A stretch of DNA of 64,000 bases from Dyella_A sp051962475 (GCF_051962475.1 NZ_JBQCCF010000036.1:1-64000); one strand, 5' to 3'; positions 32,753 to 42,457 are shown, counted from the first letter of the stretch. The notes: generated from the sequence alone by a model not told the origin. Translations and numbers: made by a program.

Positions 32753-34081
32753 TCAACGCTGCCGGTACGGTCCCCAGCTCGGCTCGCGCACATCGCCATC
32801 GGAGAGCACGAGGCGCTGGCGGACCAAACCGTCGGCCGACACGGCATAAAGCACACCGCGACGACCTTCGGTGGCGGCGTACAGAAGCATGCTGGCGTTC
32901 GGGGCAAAGCTGGGCGACTCGTCGATGGGACCCGGAGACAGGAACCGCACCTGCCCGCCCAGACTGTTGTCCATGACAGCAATACGATACACGTTACCGT
33001 TGCCCTGCACCATGGCGATCTGCTTGCCGTCGTAGCTCACCGACGCCTCGGCGTTGTTCTGGCCCTGGAAGCTGACGCGCTCGGGGGAGCCGCCGTTGGA
33101 CGACATCTTGTAGATCTGCGGCCGACCGGAGCGGTCGGAGGTGAAATAGATGCTCTGCCCGTCGGCCGACCAGGTCGGCTCGGTGTCGATCGCCAGGTTG
33201 TTGGTCAACCGCGTTTCCTTGCGACTGGCCATGTCAAGCACGAAGATTTCCGGGTTGCCCACGTAGGACAGCGACACCGCCAGCTTGCTGCCATCCGGCG
33301 ACCAAGCCGGCGCGCCGTTGATTCCGCGGCTGTGCGACTCCACCAGCTGGCGCGAGCCGGTGGTGATGTCCTGCACGTAGACGTTGGAATTGCCGCTCTC
33401 GAAGGACACGTAGGCGATCTTGCGGCCATCCGGCGACCACGCCGGCGACAGCAGGGACTCACGCGAACGTGCCACGACCTGCGGGTTGTAGCCGTCCGAA
33501 TCGGCCACGATCAGCGAATAGGTGGTGTTATTGCCCAGGCCGACCGCCGTGATGTACGCGATGCGGGTCCAGAAGGCACCGCGCACGCCGGTGATCTTTT
33601 CGTAGATCTGATCGGCGATCTGGTGCGCCACGCCACGCAGGTCGCCGGCCGGAGCGGTGAGCGACTGCGCCAGCAGGCTCTGCTGCTTGTTGACGTCCCA
33701 CAGCTCGTACTCGACCTTGAACATGCCGCCGCCGGCATCGCTGATGCGGCCGACGGTGATGTAGTCCTGCTTGAGCAATCGCCAGGTCGGGAACTTGATG
33801 TCCGAACCCTTGGACGGGAACTCGACGATCTCGCTCTTCGCCAGCGAGCGGAACTTGCCCGAGCGGTTGAAATCGTTGCGCATCACGTCGGCGATGTCGG
33901 TGGGCAGCGGCGCGCCGCCGTCCTGTGCGAACGGCACCACCGCGATCGGCGTGGCCGTCTTGACGCCACCGACGATGTCGACGTTGAGTGACTGGGCACT
34001 GGCCGGTGGCGTGAGCAACGCGCCAAGCAGCAGGACAGCGAGGGCAAGCAGCAGATTCGGTTTACGCATGGGCTTGATCAT
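32753..34081 (-). CDS. tolB: Tol-Pal system periplasmic protein TolB
   Basis: 442 residues: signal peptide ending near PPASA, an N-terminal alpha/beta domain (residues ~30-165) and a six-bladed beta-propeller whose blades contain repeated AWSPDG/TWSADG motifs. TolB binds Pal and is displaced by TolA. ATG at 34081 overlaps the tolA stop (ATGA); an internal ATG at 34069 would shorten the leader by four residues. Confidence 0.95.
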   Translation of the reverse strand: MIKPMRKPNLLLALAVLLLGALLTPPASAQSLNVDIVGGVKTATPIAVVPFAQDGGAPLPTDIADVMRNDFNRSGKFRSLAKSEIVEFPSKGSDIKFPTWRLLKQDYITVGRISDAGGGMFKVEYELWDVNKQQSLLAQSLTAPAGDLRGVAHQIADQIYEKITGVRGAFWTRIAYITAVGLGNNTTYSLIVADSDGYNPQVVARSRESLLSPAWSPDGRKIAYVSFESGNSNVYVQDITTGSRQLVESHSRGINGAPAWSPDGSKLAVSLSYVGNPEIFVLDMASRKETRLTNNLAIDTEPTWSADGQSIYFTSDRSGRPQIYKMSSNGGSPERVSFQGQNNAEASVSYDGKQIAMVQGNGNVYRIAVMDNSLGGQVRFLSPGPIDESPSFAPNASMLLYAATEGRRGVLYAVSADGLVRQRLVLSDGDVREPSWGPYRQR

Positions 34082-35019
34082 TGCGGCCTGAAGGTGAAGG
34101 TGAGATCACGCTGGAACACGCTCTCGAAGCCCTTGTAGGGCAACGGTTGCGCTCGCAGCACCGCGTTCTCGACCGAGCGGCGTCCGGCCTCGTCGTACGG
34201 ACAACTGCTGTCGACCCTCGCGCTCATTACGTCGCCGCCAGGCAGCTGGGTGATGTGCACGACGCACGGCAAAGCCGCCATGTTATCTGGCCGCAACCAG
34301 TTCTGCGTGACCGCGTTCTGAATCGCTGCCTGGTATTTGGCGAGCAGGCTGTCGTCCTTGCCATTGGTGCCGGTCTGGCGCTGGTCGGCCGCCGGCAGGT
34401 CCGGCAAGCCGTCGTCCTTGGCGTTCTTCAGGTCCTTCAGTTGCTGCTCGGCCTGGCGCTTCCTGTTGTCGGCCTGCCGCGTGGCGGCCGAGGCCTTGTC
34501 CAGCTTGGCGAACAGTTCATCGATCTTCTTCTTTTCCTCTTCCTTCTTTTTGGCCGCCTGGGCATCCAGTTCGGCCTGGCGCTGGCGCTGCTTTTCTTCC
34601 TGCTCGCGCTTGGCGTCCTCGGCCTTCTGCAAGGCGTCGGCGACCACCTTTTCCTGGTCGACCACGTCCGGATGCTCCGGCGGCGGCGGCAGCGTTTTCA
34701 CCTGCGGCGCCTGCACGGTGGGGGTCGGCGGCGGCACCGCCGGGGGCGGCGGCACGGTGTCGGGAACTGGCCGCGCCTTGGTGGGCTTGGGTGGCGGCGC
34801 GCCGGTGGGGCCGATCAGCACGGCCTCGATCGGCTGGCCCGGGAGCTCCAGCGGCTTGGCGCAGGCGATCGGATTCCACCCGGCCGGCAGGTGCAGCAAC
34901 TCGAACCACTTCTCGTAGGCCGAGCACGGCAGGATCGCCAGGTAGAGGAACGCCAGGATGCCCAGGTGCAGGACGGCCGCCAGCACCACGGCCATGGGCG
35001 TGCGCTTACTTTCGTCCAT
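34078..35019 (-). CDS. tolA: Tol-Pal system protein TolA
   Basis: 313 residues. A single N-terminal transmembrane helix (about 9-31), a Pro-rich stretch, a long charged helix of Lys/Glu/Ala/Gln (about 120-200), and a C-terminal TonB-like domain (WLRPDN, CVVHITQLPGGDVMSARV). It transmits proton-motive energy from TolQR to TolB-Pal. Shorter than E. coli TolA because the helical domain is reduced. Overlaps tolR by 14 bases. Confidence 0.92.
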   Translation of the reverse strand: MDESKRTPMAVVLAAVLHLGILAFLYLAILPCSAYEKWFELLHLPAGWNPIACAKPLELPGQPIEAVLIGPTGAPPPKPTKARPVPDTVPPPPAVPPPTPTVQAPQVKTLPPPPEHPDVVDQEKVVADALQKAEDAKREQEEKQRQRQAELDAQAAKKKEEEKKKIDELFAKLDKASAATRQADNRKRQAEQQLKDLKNAKDDGLPDLPAADQRQTGTNGKDDSLLAKYQAAIQNAVTQNWLRPDNMAALPCVVHITQLPGGDVMSARVDSSCPYDEAGRRSVENAVLRAQPLPYKGFESVFQRDLTFTFRPQ

Positions 35020-35455
35020 CGGACGCGCTCGTCCCCTGCGGTGGCTGGCTCATCAGGCCGACCTTGGCCACGCCGGCCTGCTGCAGATCGGCCAGCACCT
35101 GATAGACGCCGTCGTACTTGCCGTCGCGGTCGCCGGCCACCAGCACGCTTACTTCCGGATTGGCCTTGACGAACGCGCCGACCTTGGTCTTGAGGCCCTC
35201 TTCGTCGATGGCTTCCTTCTTGGCGTCGCCCAGGGTCAGGAACAGTTTGCCGTCCGACCCCACGGAGATGATCACCGGATCCTTCTTGTCCTTCAGTGAG
35301 CGGGCGTTGGCCTGGGGCAGGTTCACGTCGACATTGGCGTTGAGCATCGGCGTGGTCACCATGAAGATGATCAGCAGCACGAGCATCACGTCGATGTACG
35401 GCACGACGTTGATCTCGGACTTGAGCTTGTGCCGCTTGCGGTGGCTGGGGCGCAT
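35006..35455 (-). CDS. tolR: Tol-Pal system protein TolR
   Basis: 149-residue ExbD/TolR membrane protein. N-terminal cytoplasmic tail, one transmembrane helix with the proton-handling D22 (YIDVMLVLLIIFM), and a periplasmic domain (VLVAGDRDGKYDGVYQVL). It works with TolQ as a proton-driven stator. Starts just after tolQ. Confidence 0.95.
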   Translation of the reverse strand: MRPSHRKRHKLKSEINVVPYIDVMLVLLIIFMVTTPMLNANVDVNLPQANARSLKDKKDPVIISVGSDGKLFLTLGDAKKEAIDEEGLKTKVGAFVKANPEVSVLVAGDRDGKYDGVYQVLADLQQAGVAKVGLMSQPPQGTSASDGRK

Positions 35456-35466
35456 GGGAACGGACC

Positions 35467-36153
35467 TCAGCGGACGTCGTCAGACTGGATCTGCCGCTGC
35501 AGCACCGAGGAGAACTCCTCCTGGAACACCTCGTAGCGCGAGGCAATGCGCTCGACGCGGTTGGCATAGCGGTTGTAGGCCCACACGGCCGGAATCGCCG
35601 CGAACAGACCCATCGCGGTGGCGATCAGCGCCTCGGAGATATGTGGCGCGACGGCGGCGATGGTGACGTCCTTCATCTCGCCCAGGCCCTGGAACGCGCC
35701 CATGATGCCCCACACGGTGCCGAACAGGCCGACGTAAGGGCTGATCGAGCCGACGTTGGCGAGGAACTCGAGATTGCGCTCCAGCAGGCCGATCTCACGG
35801 GTGCCGGCCACACGCATGGCGCGCTCGGAGCTCTCCATCACTATGCGCATGTCACTGGCCTTGCGCTGGCGCTGGCGGGCGAACTCGCGAAAGCCGGACT
35901 CGAAGATCGTCTCCATGCCGCCGTTCTCGGCGCCGCCGTTGCTCACTTCGCGGAACAGCTGGGCCAGGTCGCCGCCGGACCAGAAGCGCTCCTCGAACGC
36001 CTCGGCGTTTTCCATCGCCGCCTTCATCTGCGAGTACTTGCGGATGATGATGACCCAGGACATGAAGGAGAACGCCAGCAGCACGAGCATGACCAGCTGT
36101 ACCGGCGTGCTCGCTTCCGCGACCAGCTTGAAAATGTTCAGTCCACCGTTCAT
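35467..36153 (-). CDS. tolQ: Tol-Pal system protein TolQ
   Basis: 228-residue MotA/TolQ/ExbB proton channel protein with three membrane helices: residues about 16-37, 130-155 and 165-190. Diagnostic ANVGSISPYVGLFGTVWGIM and EALIATAMGLFAAIPAVWAYN. ATG 36153 chosen because it gives the family N-terminus MNGGLNIFKLVAEAS; longer in-frame sequence upstream lacks support. ybgC lies 29 bases upstream. Confidence 0.95.
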   Translation of the reverse strand: MNGGLNIFKLVAEASTPVQLVMLVLLAFSFMSWVIIIRKYSQMKAAMENAEAFEERFWSGGDLAQLFREVSNGGAENGGMETIFESGFREFARQRQRKASDMRIVMESSERAMRVAGTREIGLLERNLEFLANVGSISPYVGLFGTVWGIMGAFQGLGEMKDVTIAAVAPHISEALIATAMGLFAAIPAVWAYNRYANRVERIASRYEVFQEEFSSVLQRQIQSDDVR

Positions 36154-36181
36154 GGCTTGGGAGTTCTCCGCGGAAATGGGG

Positions 36182-36583
36182 TCAGGGGGTAAGGCCGGGG
36201 ATGGCGTCGTCCGGTATCCGTACCGGTGCCATGCGCTCGACATCGACGCACGCCACGCGGACCTCGGCCCGAATGAGCCCGGTGCCGTCGCGGCGCTGGA
36301 TGGTCTGGCCGAAAAGAATACTGGCAGCGCGACGTTCTTTGACTTCCACTGTCACGAGCAGTTCATCGTCCAGCAGGGCGGCCTTGAGGAAGTCGATGTG
36401 CATCGAGCGCACCAGAAAGGCCAGCCCGGTGCGCGCCTTGAAGGCCGACTGCTCCACGCCCAGGCTGCGCAACCACTCGCTGCGGGCCCGCTCCAGGAAG
36501 CGCAGGTAGCTGGCGTGGTAGACGACGCCACCGGCGTCGGTGTCTTCCCAGTAGACGCGGACAGGCCAATGAAACACGGGCAT
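36182..36583 (-). CDS. ybgC: Tol-Pal associated acyl-CoA thioesterase YbgC
   Basis: 133-residue hotdog-fold thioesterase. It starts with the family motif RVYWEDTDAGGVVYHASYLRF (catalytic Asp in EDTDAGG), and LRFLERARSEWLR. Acts on short acyl-CoAs and interacts with acyl-carrier protein. First gene of the conserved ybgC-tolQRAB-pal-cpoB cluster. Confidence 0.94.
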   Translation of the reverse strand: MPVFHWPVRVYWEDTDAGGVVYHASYLRFLERARSEWLRSLGVEQSAFKARTGLAFLVRSMHIDFLKAALLDDELLVTVEVKERRAASILFGQTIQRRDGTGLIRAEVRVACVDVERMAPVRIPDDAIPGLTP

Positions 36584-36640
36584 GGGGCGTGATCTCTTGC
36601 GGCGGTTGGAGGCGACAGCCGCACGGCGGCGGCGCGTGGA

Positions 36641-37687
36641 TCAGGGTTCGCTGGACCCGGCGGAAAACAGGTCCGGCGCCAGCGCCTGGCGCGGCGGCGG
36701 GGTGAGGCCCAGATGCCGCCAGCCCTTGGCGCTGACCATGCGCCCGCGGGCCGTGCGCACCAGGTAACCCTGCTGGATCAGGTACGGCTCGACCACGTCT
36801 TCCAGCGTGCCACGGTCTTCGCTGAGCGCCGCGGCCAGCGATTCCACGCCGACCGGGCCGCCGTCGAAATTCTCGATGATCAGGGTCAGCAGGCGCCGGT
36901 CCAGCTCGTCGAAGCCCTGCGGATCGACCTTCAGCATGCCCAGCGCGGCCTGCGCCGCGGCCAGGGTGATGGCCCCGCCGGCGCGCACTTCGGCGTAATC
37001 ACGCACGCGGCGCAGCAAGCGATTGGCGATACGCGGCGTGCCGCGCGAGCGGCGGGCGATTTCCTGCGCCCCCTCCACCTCGCAGGCGATACCGAGAATC
37101 TTCGCCGCGCGGCGCACGATGTCGGTGAGCTCCTCGGCGGTATAGAACTCCAGCCGCTGCACGATGCCGAAGCGGTCGCGCAGCGGCGCCGCGAGCATGC
37201 CAGCGCGCGTGGTGGCGCCGATCAGGGTGAACGGCGGCAGGTCGAGCTTGATCGAGCGGGCGGCCGGGCCTTCGCCGATCATGATGTCGATCTGGAAGTC
37301 TTCCATGGCCGGATACAGCACTTCCTCGACCACCGGCGACAGGCGATGGATTTCGTCGACGAACAGCACGTCGTGCGGCTCGAGGTTGGTCAGCAGCGCG
37401 GCCAGGTCGCCGGCGCGCTCCAGCACGGGGCCGGAGGTGGAGCGCACGTTGACCCCCAGCTCGTTGGCGATGACGTGGCTGAGCGTGGTCTTGCCCAGCC
37501 CCGGCGGGCCAAAGATCAGCACGTGGTCCAGCGCCCCGCTGCGCTTCTTCGCCGCCTCGATATAGATGGAGAGCTGCTCGCGCACCGCCTGCTGGCCCAA
37601 GTATTCGGCCAGACGCCGGGGCCGGATGGTGGCTTCCAGCGCGTCGTCGTCGAGCTGGGCGGCGGCAGTGATGATGCGGTCGGTCAT
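36641..37687 (-). CDS. ruvB: Holliday junction branch migration helicase RuvB
   Basis: 348-residue AAA+ motor that drives branch migration with RuvA. Walker A GPPGLGKTT (60-68), Walker B DEIH (111-114), the RuvB beta-hairpin region and the C-terminal winged helix (LDRRLLTLIIENFDGGPVG). Separated from ruvA by kup. ATG at 37687. Confidence 0.97.
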   Translation of the reverse strand: MTDRIITAAAQLDDDALEATIRPRRLAEYLGQQAVREQLSIYIEAAKKRSGALDHVLIFGPPGLGKTTLSHVIANELGVNVRSTSGPVLERAGDLAALLTNLEPHDVLFVDEIHRLSPVVEEVLYPAMEDFQIDIMIGEGPAARSIKLDLPPFTLIGATTRAGMLAAPLRDRFGIVQRLEFYTAEELTDIVRRAAKILGIACEVEGAQEIARRSRGTPRIANRLLRRVRDYAEVRAGGAITLAAAQAALGMLKVDPQGFDELDRRLLTLIIENFDGGPVGVESLAAALSEDRGTLEDVVEPYLIQQGYLVRTARGRMVSAKGWRHLGLTPPPRQALAPDLFSAGSSEP

Positions 37688-37717
37688 GTCGGCATTATGG
37701 CAGGCCGCGGCGCGCCC

Positions 37718-37786
37718 GTAGGAGCGCACCGGCGCGCGGCGACCTTCGCCGAGACCGAATCCGGCGCGCACAGGTTGCGCTCTTAC
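37718..37786. repeat. REP-type inverted pair (type C, GTAGGAGCGC family)
   Basis: In the kup-ruvB spacer. Left unit GTAGGAGCGCACCGGCGCGC (37718 onward); the right unit, inverted, reads GTAAGAGCGCAACCTGTGCG from 37786 backward. The GTAGGAGCGCACC...GGTGCGCG design is the well-known dispersed REP of pseudomonads and xanthomonads, mobilised by RAYT transposases. No RAYT gene is in the window. Confidence 0.75.
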
Positions 37787-37817
37787 CCCCGCGATCGCGC
37801 AGGCTCGAGCCGGCCGC

Positions 37818-39737
37818 TCAAATCTCCACCTGCGCGCCCAGCTCGATCAGCCGATTGCCGGGGATCTGGAAAAACGCCGTGGCCGGCATCGCGTTGCGCG
37901 CCATGAACGCGAACAGCTTGTCGCGCCACAGCGCCATGCCCGGGCGGCGCGCATCGGCCACGATGTTCTCGCGCGAGAGGAAGAACGTGGTGTCCATCAG
38001 GTCGAACGGCAGCCCGCTGCGCGAGCACTGCGCCAGCGCCAGCGGAATGTTCGGGTCCTCGGCAAAGCCGAAGCGCAGGGTGAGGCCGTAAAAGCCGCCG
38101 CCCAGCTCTTCGAGCTGGATGCGCTCCTCCGACTCCGCCACCGGGGTTTCCAGCGTCTCGGCGGTGAGCAGCACGTTGCGCTCGTGCAGCACCTTGTTGT
38201 GCTTGAGGTTGTGCAGCAGGGCGTGCGGCACGGCCTCCTGGTTGGCGGTGAGGAACACCGCCGTGCCCGGCACGCGCAGCGGCGGATGCTCGGAGATGTT
38301 GGCGATGAACGGCTTGAGCGCCAGGCCGCCCTGCTTGATCTCGCGTACCACCAGGTCGCGACCGCGGCGCCAGGTGGTCATCACTACGAACATGATCAGG
38401 CCCAGCACCAACGGGAACCAACCACCCTGCATGATCTTCAGCGTGTTGGCGCCGAAGTAGCTCAGGTCGATCACCAGCAGCAACACCGCCGTGAGGATCA
38501 CCGCGGCGCGGCTCCAGTGCCACATGCGCCGCGCCACGATCATCACCAGCACGGTGTCGATGGCCATGGTGCCGGTCACGGCGATACCGTAGGCGCCGGC
38601 CAGCGCGTTGGACGAGCCGAAGCTCACCACCGTGGCGATCACCGCCACCATCAGCGCGCGGTTCACCCACGGCAGGAAGATCTGCCCGATCGCCTCGCGC
38701 GAGGTATGCACCACCTGCATGCGCGGCACGAAGCCGAGCTGGATCGCCTGCCGCGTCACCGTAAACGCGCCGGAGATCACCGCCTGCGAGGCGATCACCG
38801 TGGAGGCCGTGGCCAGCGCGATCATCGGATAGAGCGCCCAGTCCGGCACGGCGTGATAGAACGGATTGTCGATCGCCTTCGGATCGACCAGCAGCAACCC
38901 ACCCTGGCCGTAGTAGTTGAGTAGCAGCGCCGGCATCACGAAGAAGAACCAGGCGGCGCGAATCGGAAAGCGCCCGAAGTGGCCCATGTCGGTGTACAGC
39001 GCCTCCGCGCCGGTCACGCACAGCACCACCGACCCCAGCGCCAGCGCCGAAGCGGTACCGTGGGTCATGAAGAACTGCACCGCGTACCAGGGGTTGAGTG
39101 CGTACAGCACCCCTGGCGCCTGGATGATGTTCCACACGCCGATCACGCCGAGGCTGAGGAACCACAGCACCATGATCGGGCCGAATACCGCGCCGACCTT
39201 CGCGGTGCCGTGGCGCTGCATCCAGAACAGGCCCAGCAGCACCGCCACCGTGAGCGGCACCACCCAGTGCGACAGCGCCGGCGCCGCCACCTCCAGGCCT
39301 TCCACCGCCGACAGCACCGAGATCGACGGCGTGATCACCCCGTCACCGAAGAACAGGGCTGCCCCCAGCAAAGCCATCAACACCACCAGCTTGCGCATGC
39401 GGGTGGACTGACCCACCGCGCGCTGGGCCAGCGTCATCAACGCCATGATGCCGCCCTCGCCCTTGTTGTCGGCGCGCATCACCAGGCTCACGTACTTCAC
39501 CGCCACCACCAGGATCAGCGACCAGGTGACCAGCGAGAGAATGCCCAGCACCGTGGCCGGCCGCGGATGCAGACCGTGCTCGGGCAGGAAGGTCTCGTGC
39601 ATGGTGTACAGCGGGCTGGTGCCGATATCGCCGAACACCACGCCAATGGCACCAAGGATCAGCGCCGAGCGGCTGCCGTGCGAGGCGTCGGCGCCACCGG
39701 TATCGGTGGAGGACGAAGCTTGGGTCTGCTGATTCAT
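37818..39737 (-). CDS. kup: Low-affinity potassium uptake protein Kup
   Basis: 639-residue KUP/HAK/KT transporter: about twelve membrane helices in the first 440 residues and a soluble C-terminal domain. GVVFGDIGTSPLYT, FFGDGVITPSISVLSAVEGL, NWYGQGG-like NYYGQGGLLLVDP and YGIAVTGTM are diagnostic. It lies between ruvA and ruvB, as in Xanthomonas. Confidence 0.95.
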   Translation of the reverse strand: MNQQTQASSSTDTGGADASHGSRSALILGAIGVVFGDIGTSPLYTMHETFLPEHGLHPRPATVLGILSLVTWSLILVVAVKYVSLVMRADNKGEGGIMALMTLAQRAVGQSTRMRKLVVLMALLGAALFFGDGVITPSISVLSAVEGLEVAAPALSHWVVPLTVAVLLGLFWMQRHGTAKVGAVFGPIMVLWFLSLGVIGVWNIIQAPGVLYALNPWYAVQFFMTHGTASALALGSVVLCVTGAEALYTDMGHFGRFPIRAAWFFFVMPALLLNYYGQGGLLLVDPKAIDNPFYHAVPDWALYPMIALATASTVIASQAVISGAFTVTRQAIQLGFVPRMQVVHTSREAIGQIFLPWVNRALMVAVIATVVSFGSSNALAGAYGIAVTGTMAIDTVLVMIVARRMWHWSRAAVILTAVLLLVIDLSYFGANTLKIMQGGWFPLVLGLIMFVVMTTWRRGRDLVVREIKQGGLALKPFIANISEHPPLRVPGTAVFLTANQEAVPHALLHNLKHNKVLHERNVLLTAETLETPVAESEERIQLEELGGGFYGLTLRFGFAEDPNIPLALAQCSRSGLPFDLMDTTFFLSRENIVADARRPGMALWRDKLFAFMARNAMPATAFFQIPGNRLIELGAQVEI

Positions 39738-39753
39738 GACGCTCCCCACTGCC

Positions 39754-40350
39754 CTAGCCGCCGAGCGCGGCGCGCAGTGCCTTGCGGATGATGGCCTCGG
39801 CGCTGTCACCATCGGCGGCGACCTTCTGCACCAGGCGCGTGACCTCGGCCGGCTTGTAGCCGAGCTGCTGCAGCGCGACCGTCGCCTCGCCGGAGGCATC
39901 CAGCGGCGCGGCTGCGCTGGCCGGCATGCCGGGCAGACTCACGCCAAGCCCGTCCACGCGGCCGCGCAGCTCCACCACGATGCGCTCGGCGGTCTTCTTG
40001 CCGATACCGGGAATCTTGGTCAGCGCCACCACGTCGCCGGCGTGTACCAGCCGCGCGAAGTCGTTGGTGGACACGCCCGACAGCACCGCCAGCGCAATCT
40101 TCGCGCCGATGCCGCTGACCTTGAGCAGGTTGCGAAACAGCGTGCGCTCGGCCTCGTGCATGAAACCGTACAGCGCCACGCTGTCTTCCTTCACGGCATG
40201 GTGAGTGAGCAGGATCACTTCCTTGCCGGTGGCGGGGAGATCGTAGATGGTCGACATCGGCGCCTCGAGCTCGTAGCCGACGCCGCCCACATCGATCAAC
40301 AGCCACGGCGGCTGCTTCGAGATGAGGGTCCCACGCAGGCGACCGATCAT
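39754..40350 (-). CDS. ruvA: Holliday junction binding protein RuvA
   Basis: 198-residue tetramer that binds four-way junctions. N-terminal OB fold (MIGRLRGTLISKQPPWLLID), tandem helix-hairpin-helix motifs (VSGIGAKIALAVLSG, IPGIGKKTAERIVVEL), and the C-terminal RuvB-contact domain. ATG overlaps the ruvC stop (ATGA). Confidence 0.96.
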   Translation of the reverse strand: MIGRLRGTLISKQPPWLLIDVGGVGYELEAPMSTIYDLPATGKEVILLTHHAVKEDSVALYGFMHEAERTLFRNLLKVSGIGAKIALAVLSGVSTNDFARLVHAGDVVALTKIPGIGKKTAERIVVELRGRVDGLGVSLPGMPASAAAPLDASGEATVALQQLGYKPAEVTRLVQKVAADGDSAEAIIRKALRAALGG

Positions 40351-40871
40351 CGTCCACGCCTCCACGCCGTGCGCGGAATGCCCACGCGGGTCAGGCTCGA
40401 ACGCGTGTGCGCGTGGGTGACGGCGATGGCCAGCGCATCGGCGGCATCGGCCTGCAGCGGCCCCTTCAGTCCGAGCAGGACGCCGATCATGTGCTGCACC
40501 TGGGTCTTGTCGCCGCGGCCACTGCCGACCACCGACTGTTTCACTTCGGTTGCTGCGTACTCGTGCACCACGATCCCCTGACTGACCACCGCACAGATCG
40601 CGGCGCCTCTGGCTTGTCCCAGCTTCAGCGCCGAATCCGGATTGCGCGCCATGAACACACGCTCGATCGCGCACTCGGCCGGTTGATGGGCGGCGATGAT
40701 GTCACACAGGCCGTCAAAGATGCGTTTCAGTCGCAGCGGGAACGTGGCCTCGCCAGCCACGGCGAGTGCGCCGTGGAACACGTGCGACAACTTGCCCTGC
40801 GCGTCGACATCGATGATGCCCACACCGGTGCGCTGACTGCCTGGGTCAATGCCGAGGATGCGGATGCTCAT
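40347..40871 (-). CDS. ruvC: Holliday junction resolvase RuvC
   Basis: 174-residue RNase-H-like endonuclease that cuts Holliday junctions. The four acidic catalytic residues are D9 (GIDPGSQRTG), E70 (AIERVF), and D142/D145 (ADAADALAIA). ATG at 40871. Co-translated with ruvA. Confidence 0.97.
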   Translation of the reverse strand: MSIRILGIDPGSQRTGVGIIDVDAQGKLSHVFHGALAVAGEATFPLRLKRIFDGLCDIIAAHQPAECAIERVFMARNPDSALKLGQARGAAICAVVSQGIVVHEYAATEVKQSVVGSGRGDKTQVQHMIGVLLGLKGPLQADAADALAIAVTHAHTRSSLTRVGIPRTAWRRGR

Positions 40872-40911
40872 GCAATGCGCGGTCGCAACGCGGCCGGAGG
40901 CCAGCGCTGCG

Positions 40912-41646
40912 TCAGCCGGCGGCCTCGGCCGGCAGCAGCGCGTTGTGATAGACCTCGCTGACGTCGTCGAGCGCATCGAGGCGCTCGAGCAAATCCTGCA
41001 GCGTTTCCTGCGCCTCGTCCGGCACCGCGACGCGGTTATTCGGGCGCATCACCACGCCGGCATGCGAGGACTCCAGCCCCGCAGCGATCAACGCCTGCTG
41101 CACGGCCTCGAAGTTCTCCGGCGCACACAGCACGGTGCTCTCGCCGTGCTCGTTGACCACGTCGTCGGCACCGGCCTCCAGCGCCGCCTCCAGTACCTTC
41201 TCCTCGGCCGCCTCATTGCCGCCGGTGGCGAACACGATCTCGCCGCAGCGGGTGAACTGGAATGCCACCGAGCCGCTGGTGCCCAGGTTGCCGCCGTGGC
41301 GGGTCAGCGCATGGCGCACGTCGGCCACGGTGCGGGTGGGGTTGTCGGTGAAGCACTCGATGATCAGCGCGATGCCGGCCGGGCCGTAGCCCTCGTAGCG
41401 CAGCTCTTCCATGTTGGCGCCGCCGTCGGCGCCCGAGCCGCGCTTGATAGCACGCTCGATGGTGTCCTTGGGCATGTTGGCCGACAGCGCCTTGTCTACC
41501 GCCGCGCGCAGGCGCGGGTTGCCGGCCGGGTCGGCCACACCAGCGCGGGTGGCCACGGTGATCTCGCGGATGAGCTTGGTGAACACCTTGGCGCGCTTGG
41601 CGTCTTCGGCGTTCTTGCGACCTTCGATGGACGGGCCTCTACCCAT
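40912..41646 (-). CDS. yebC: YebC/PmpR family translation/transcription factor
   Basis: 244-residue YebC protein: starts MGRGPSIEGRKNAEDAKRAK, carries IREITVATRAGVADPAGNPRL and the IERAIKRGSG...EELRYEGYGPAGIALIIE segment. Family members bind DNA or ribosomes; recent work ties them to translation of Pro-rich stretches. Upstream of ruvC in the usual order yebC-ruvC-ruvA. Confidence 0.96.
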   Translation of the reverse strand: MGRGPSIEGRKNAEDAKRAKVFTKLIREITVATRAGVADPAGNPRLRAAVDKALSANMPKDTIERAIKRGSGADGGANMEELRYEGYGPAGIALIIECFTDNPTRTVADVRHALTRHGGNLGTSGSVAFQFTRCGEIVFATGGNEAAEEKVLEAALEAGADDVVNEHGESTVLCAPENFEAVQQALIAAGLESSHAGVVMRPNNRVAVPDEAQETLQDLLERLDALDDVSEVYHNALLPAEAAG

Positions 41647-41718
41647 GGCGCTGCACAACCTGATCTGGTGATGAAGCGCGGAATTTTACTCTATCCGCCC
41701 GCTACCGGTGGACCTGGC

Positions 41719-42378
41719 TCAGCCCGTCGCGGGCAGCTCGTTCGACGCCACCACGGCAAAGCGCCCTTCGCGCAGGAAGCGCGCGGTGAGGCGCGCCACG
41801 TCGGCGGAGAACAGCAATCCCGTGTGGCTGGCGTCGACCACGCAGTGATCGGCCAGCCCGGGCAACCGCGTCTCGGACACCGCCACGGTGCCGTCGTGCT
41901 CGCCTTCGATATGGGCAAGCACGGCGCCCAGGCCAATCGGCGAGCGGCCGGCGATCACGCCGACCTGGCGCGGGCCGTCCCAGCACTCGAAGCCCTTTTC
42001 GAGCAGGTCGCGGTTGTGGCCGAGCAGCGCTTCGCCGCTGCGGCCCAGCCCGGAAAACTCCCGCGCCGCGGCACTGCCGAGCAGCGGGGAACCCAGACAC
42101 ACCACTCGCCCAGGCGGCAGGTCGACAGCGTCGTGGCACACCTGCAGCGCCAGCAGGCCGCCGAGGCTGTGCCCCACCAGGTGCACCGCACTGCCGGCCT
42201 CGGCTAGCTCCACCATCCGCCCACGCAGCCGCTCCAGGATGCGCTCCTGGGTGTTGGCCACGCTGAGGTAGTCGAACCGATGGACGCGGAATCCCGCCTC
42301 CATCATCCGCCGGTGCAGCATGGCCAGCGCGAAGCCGCGCATCCACAAGCCGTGCAGCAGGATGACGTGCTCGATCAT
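41719..42378 (-). CDS. Alpha/beta hydrolase (esterase/lipase-like)
   Basis: 219 residues. N-terminal HVILLHGLWMRGFAL oxyanion motif, nucleophile elbow VGHSLGG (S71), and probable D162 and H185 (EGEHDGT, DASHTGLL) complete the triad. No signal peptide. It resembles the cytoplasmic PGAP1-like/lipase-like hydrolases often found near yebC. Substrate unknown. Confidence 0.86.
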   Translation of the reverse strand: MIEHVILLHGLWMRGFALAMLHRRMMEAGFRVHRFDYLSVANTQERILERLRGRMVELAEAGSAVHLVGHSLGGLLALQVCHDAVDLPPGRVVCLGSPLLGSAAAREFSGLGRSGEALLGHNRDLLEKGFECWDGPRQVGVIAGRSPIGLGAVLAHIEGEHDGTVAVSETRLPGLADHCVVDASHTGLLFSADVARLTARFLREGRFAVVASNELPATG

Positions 42379-42457
42379 CGCGCCAGCACCTGCCGGTCAA
42401 CGCGGCGACGCAACCGCTCGCTGCCGGCAAGCCATCGCGTCGACCGCATCGGCACCA

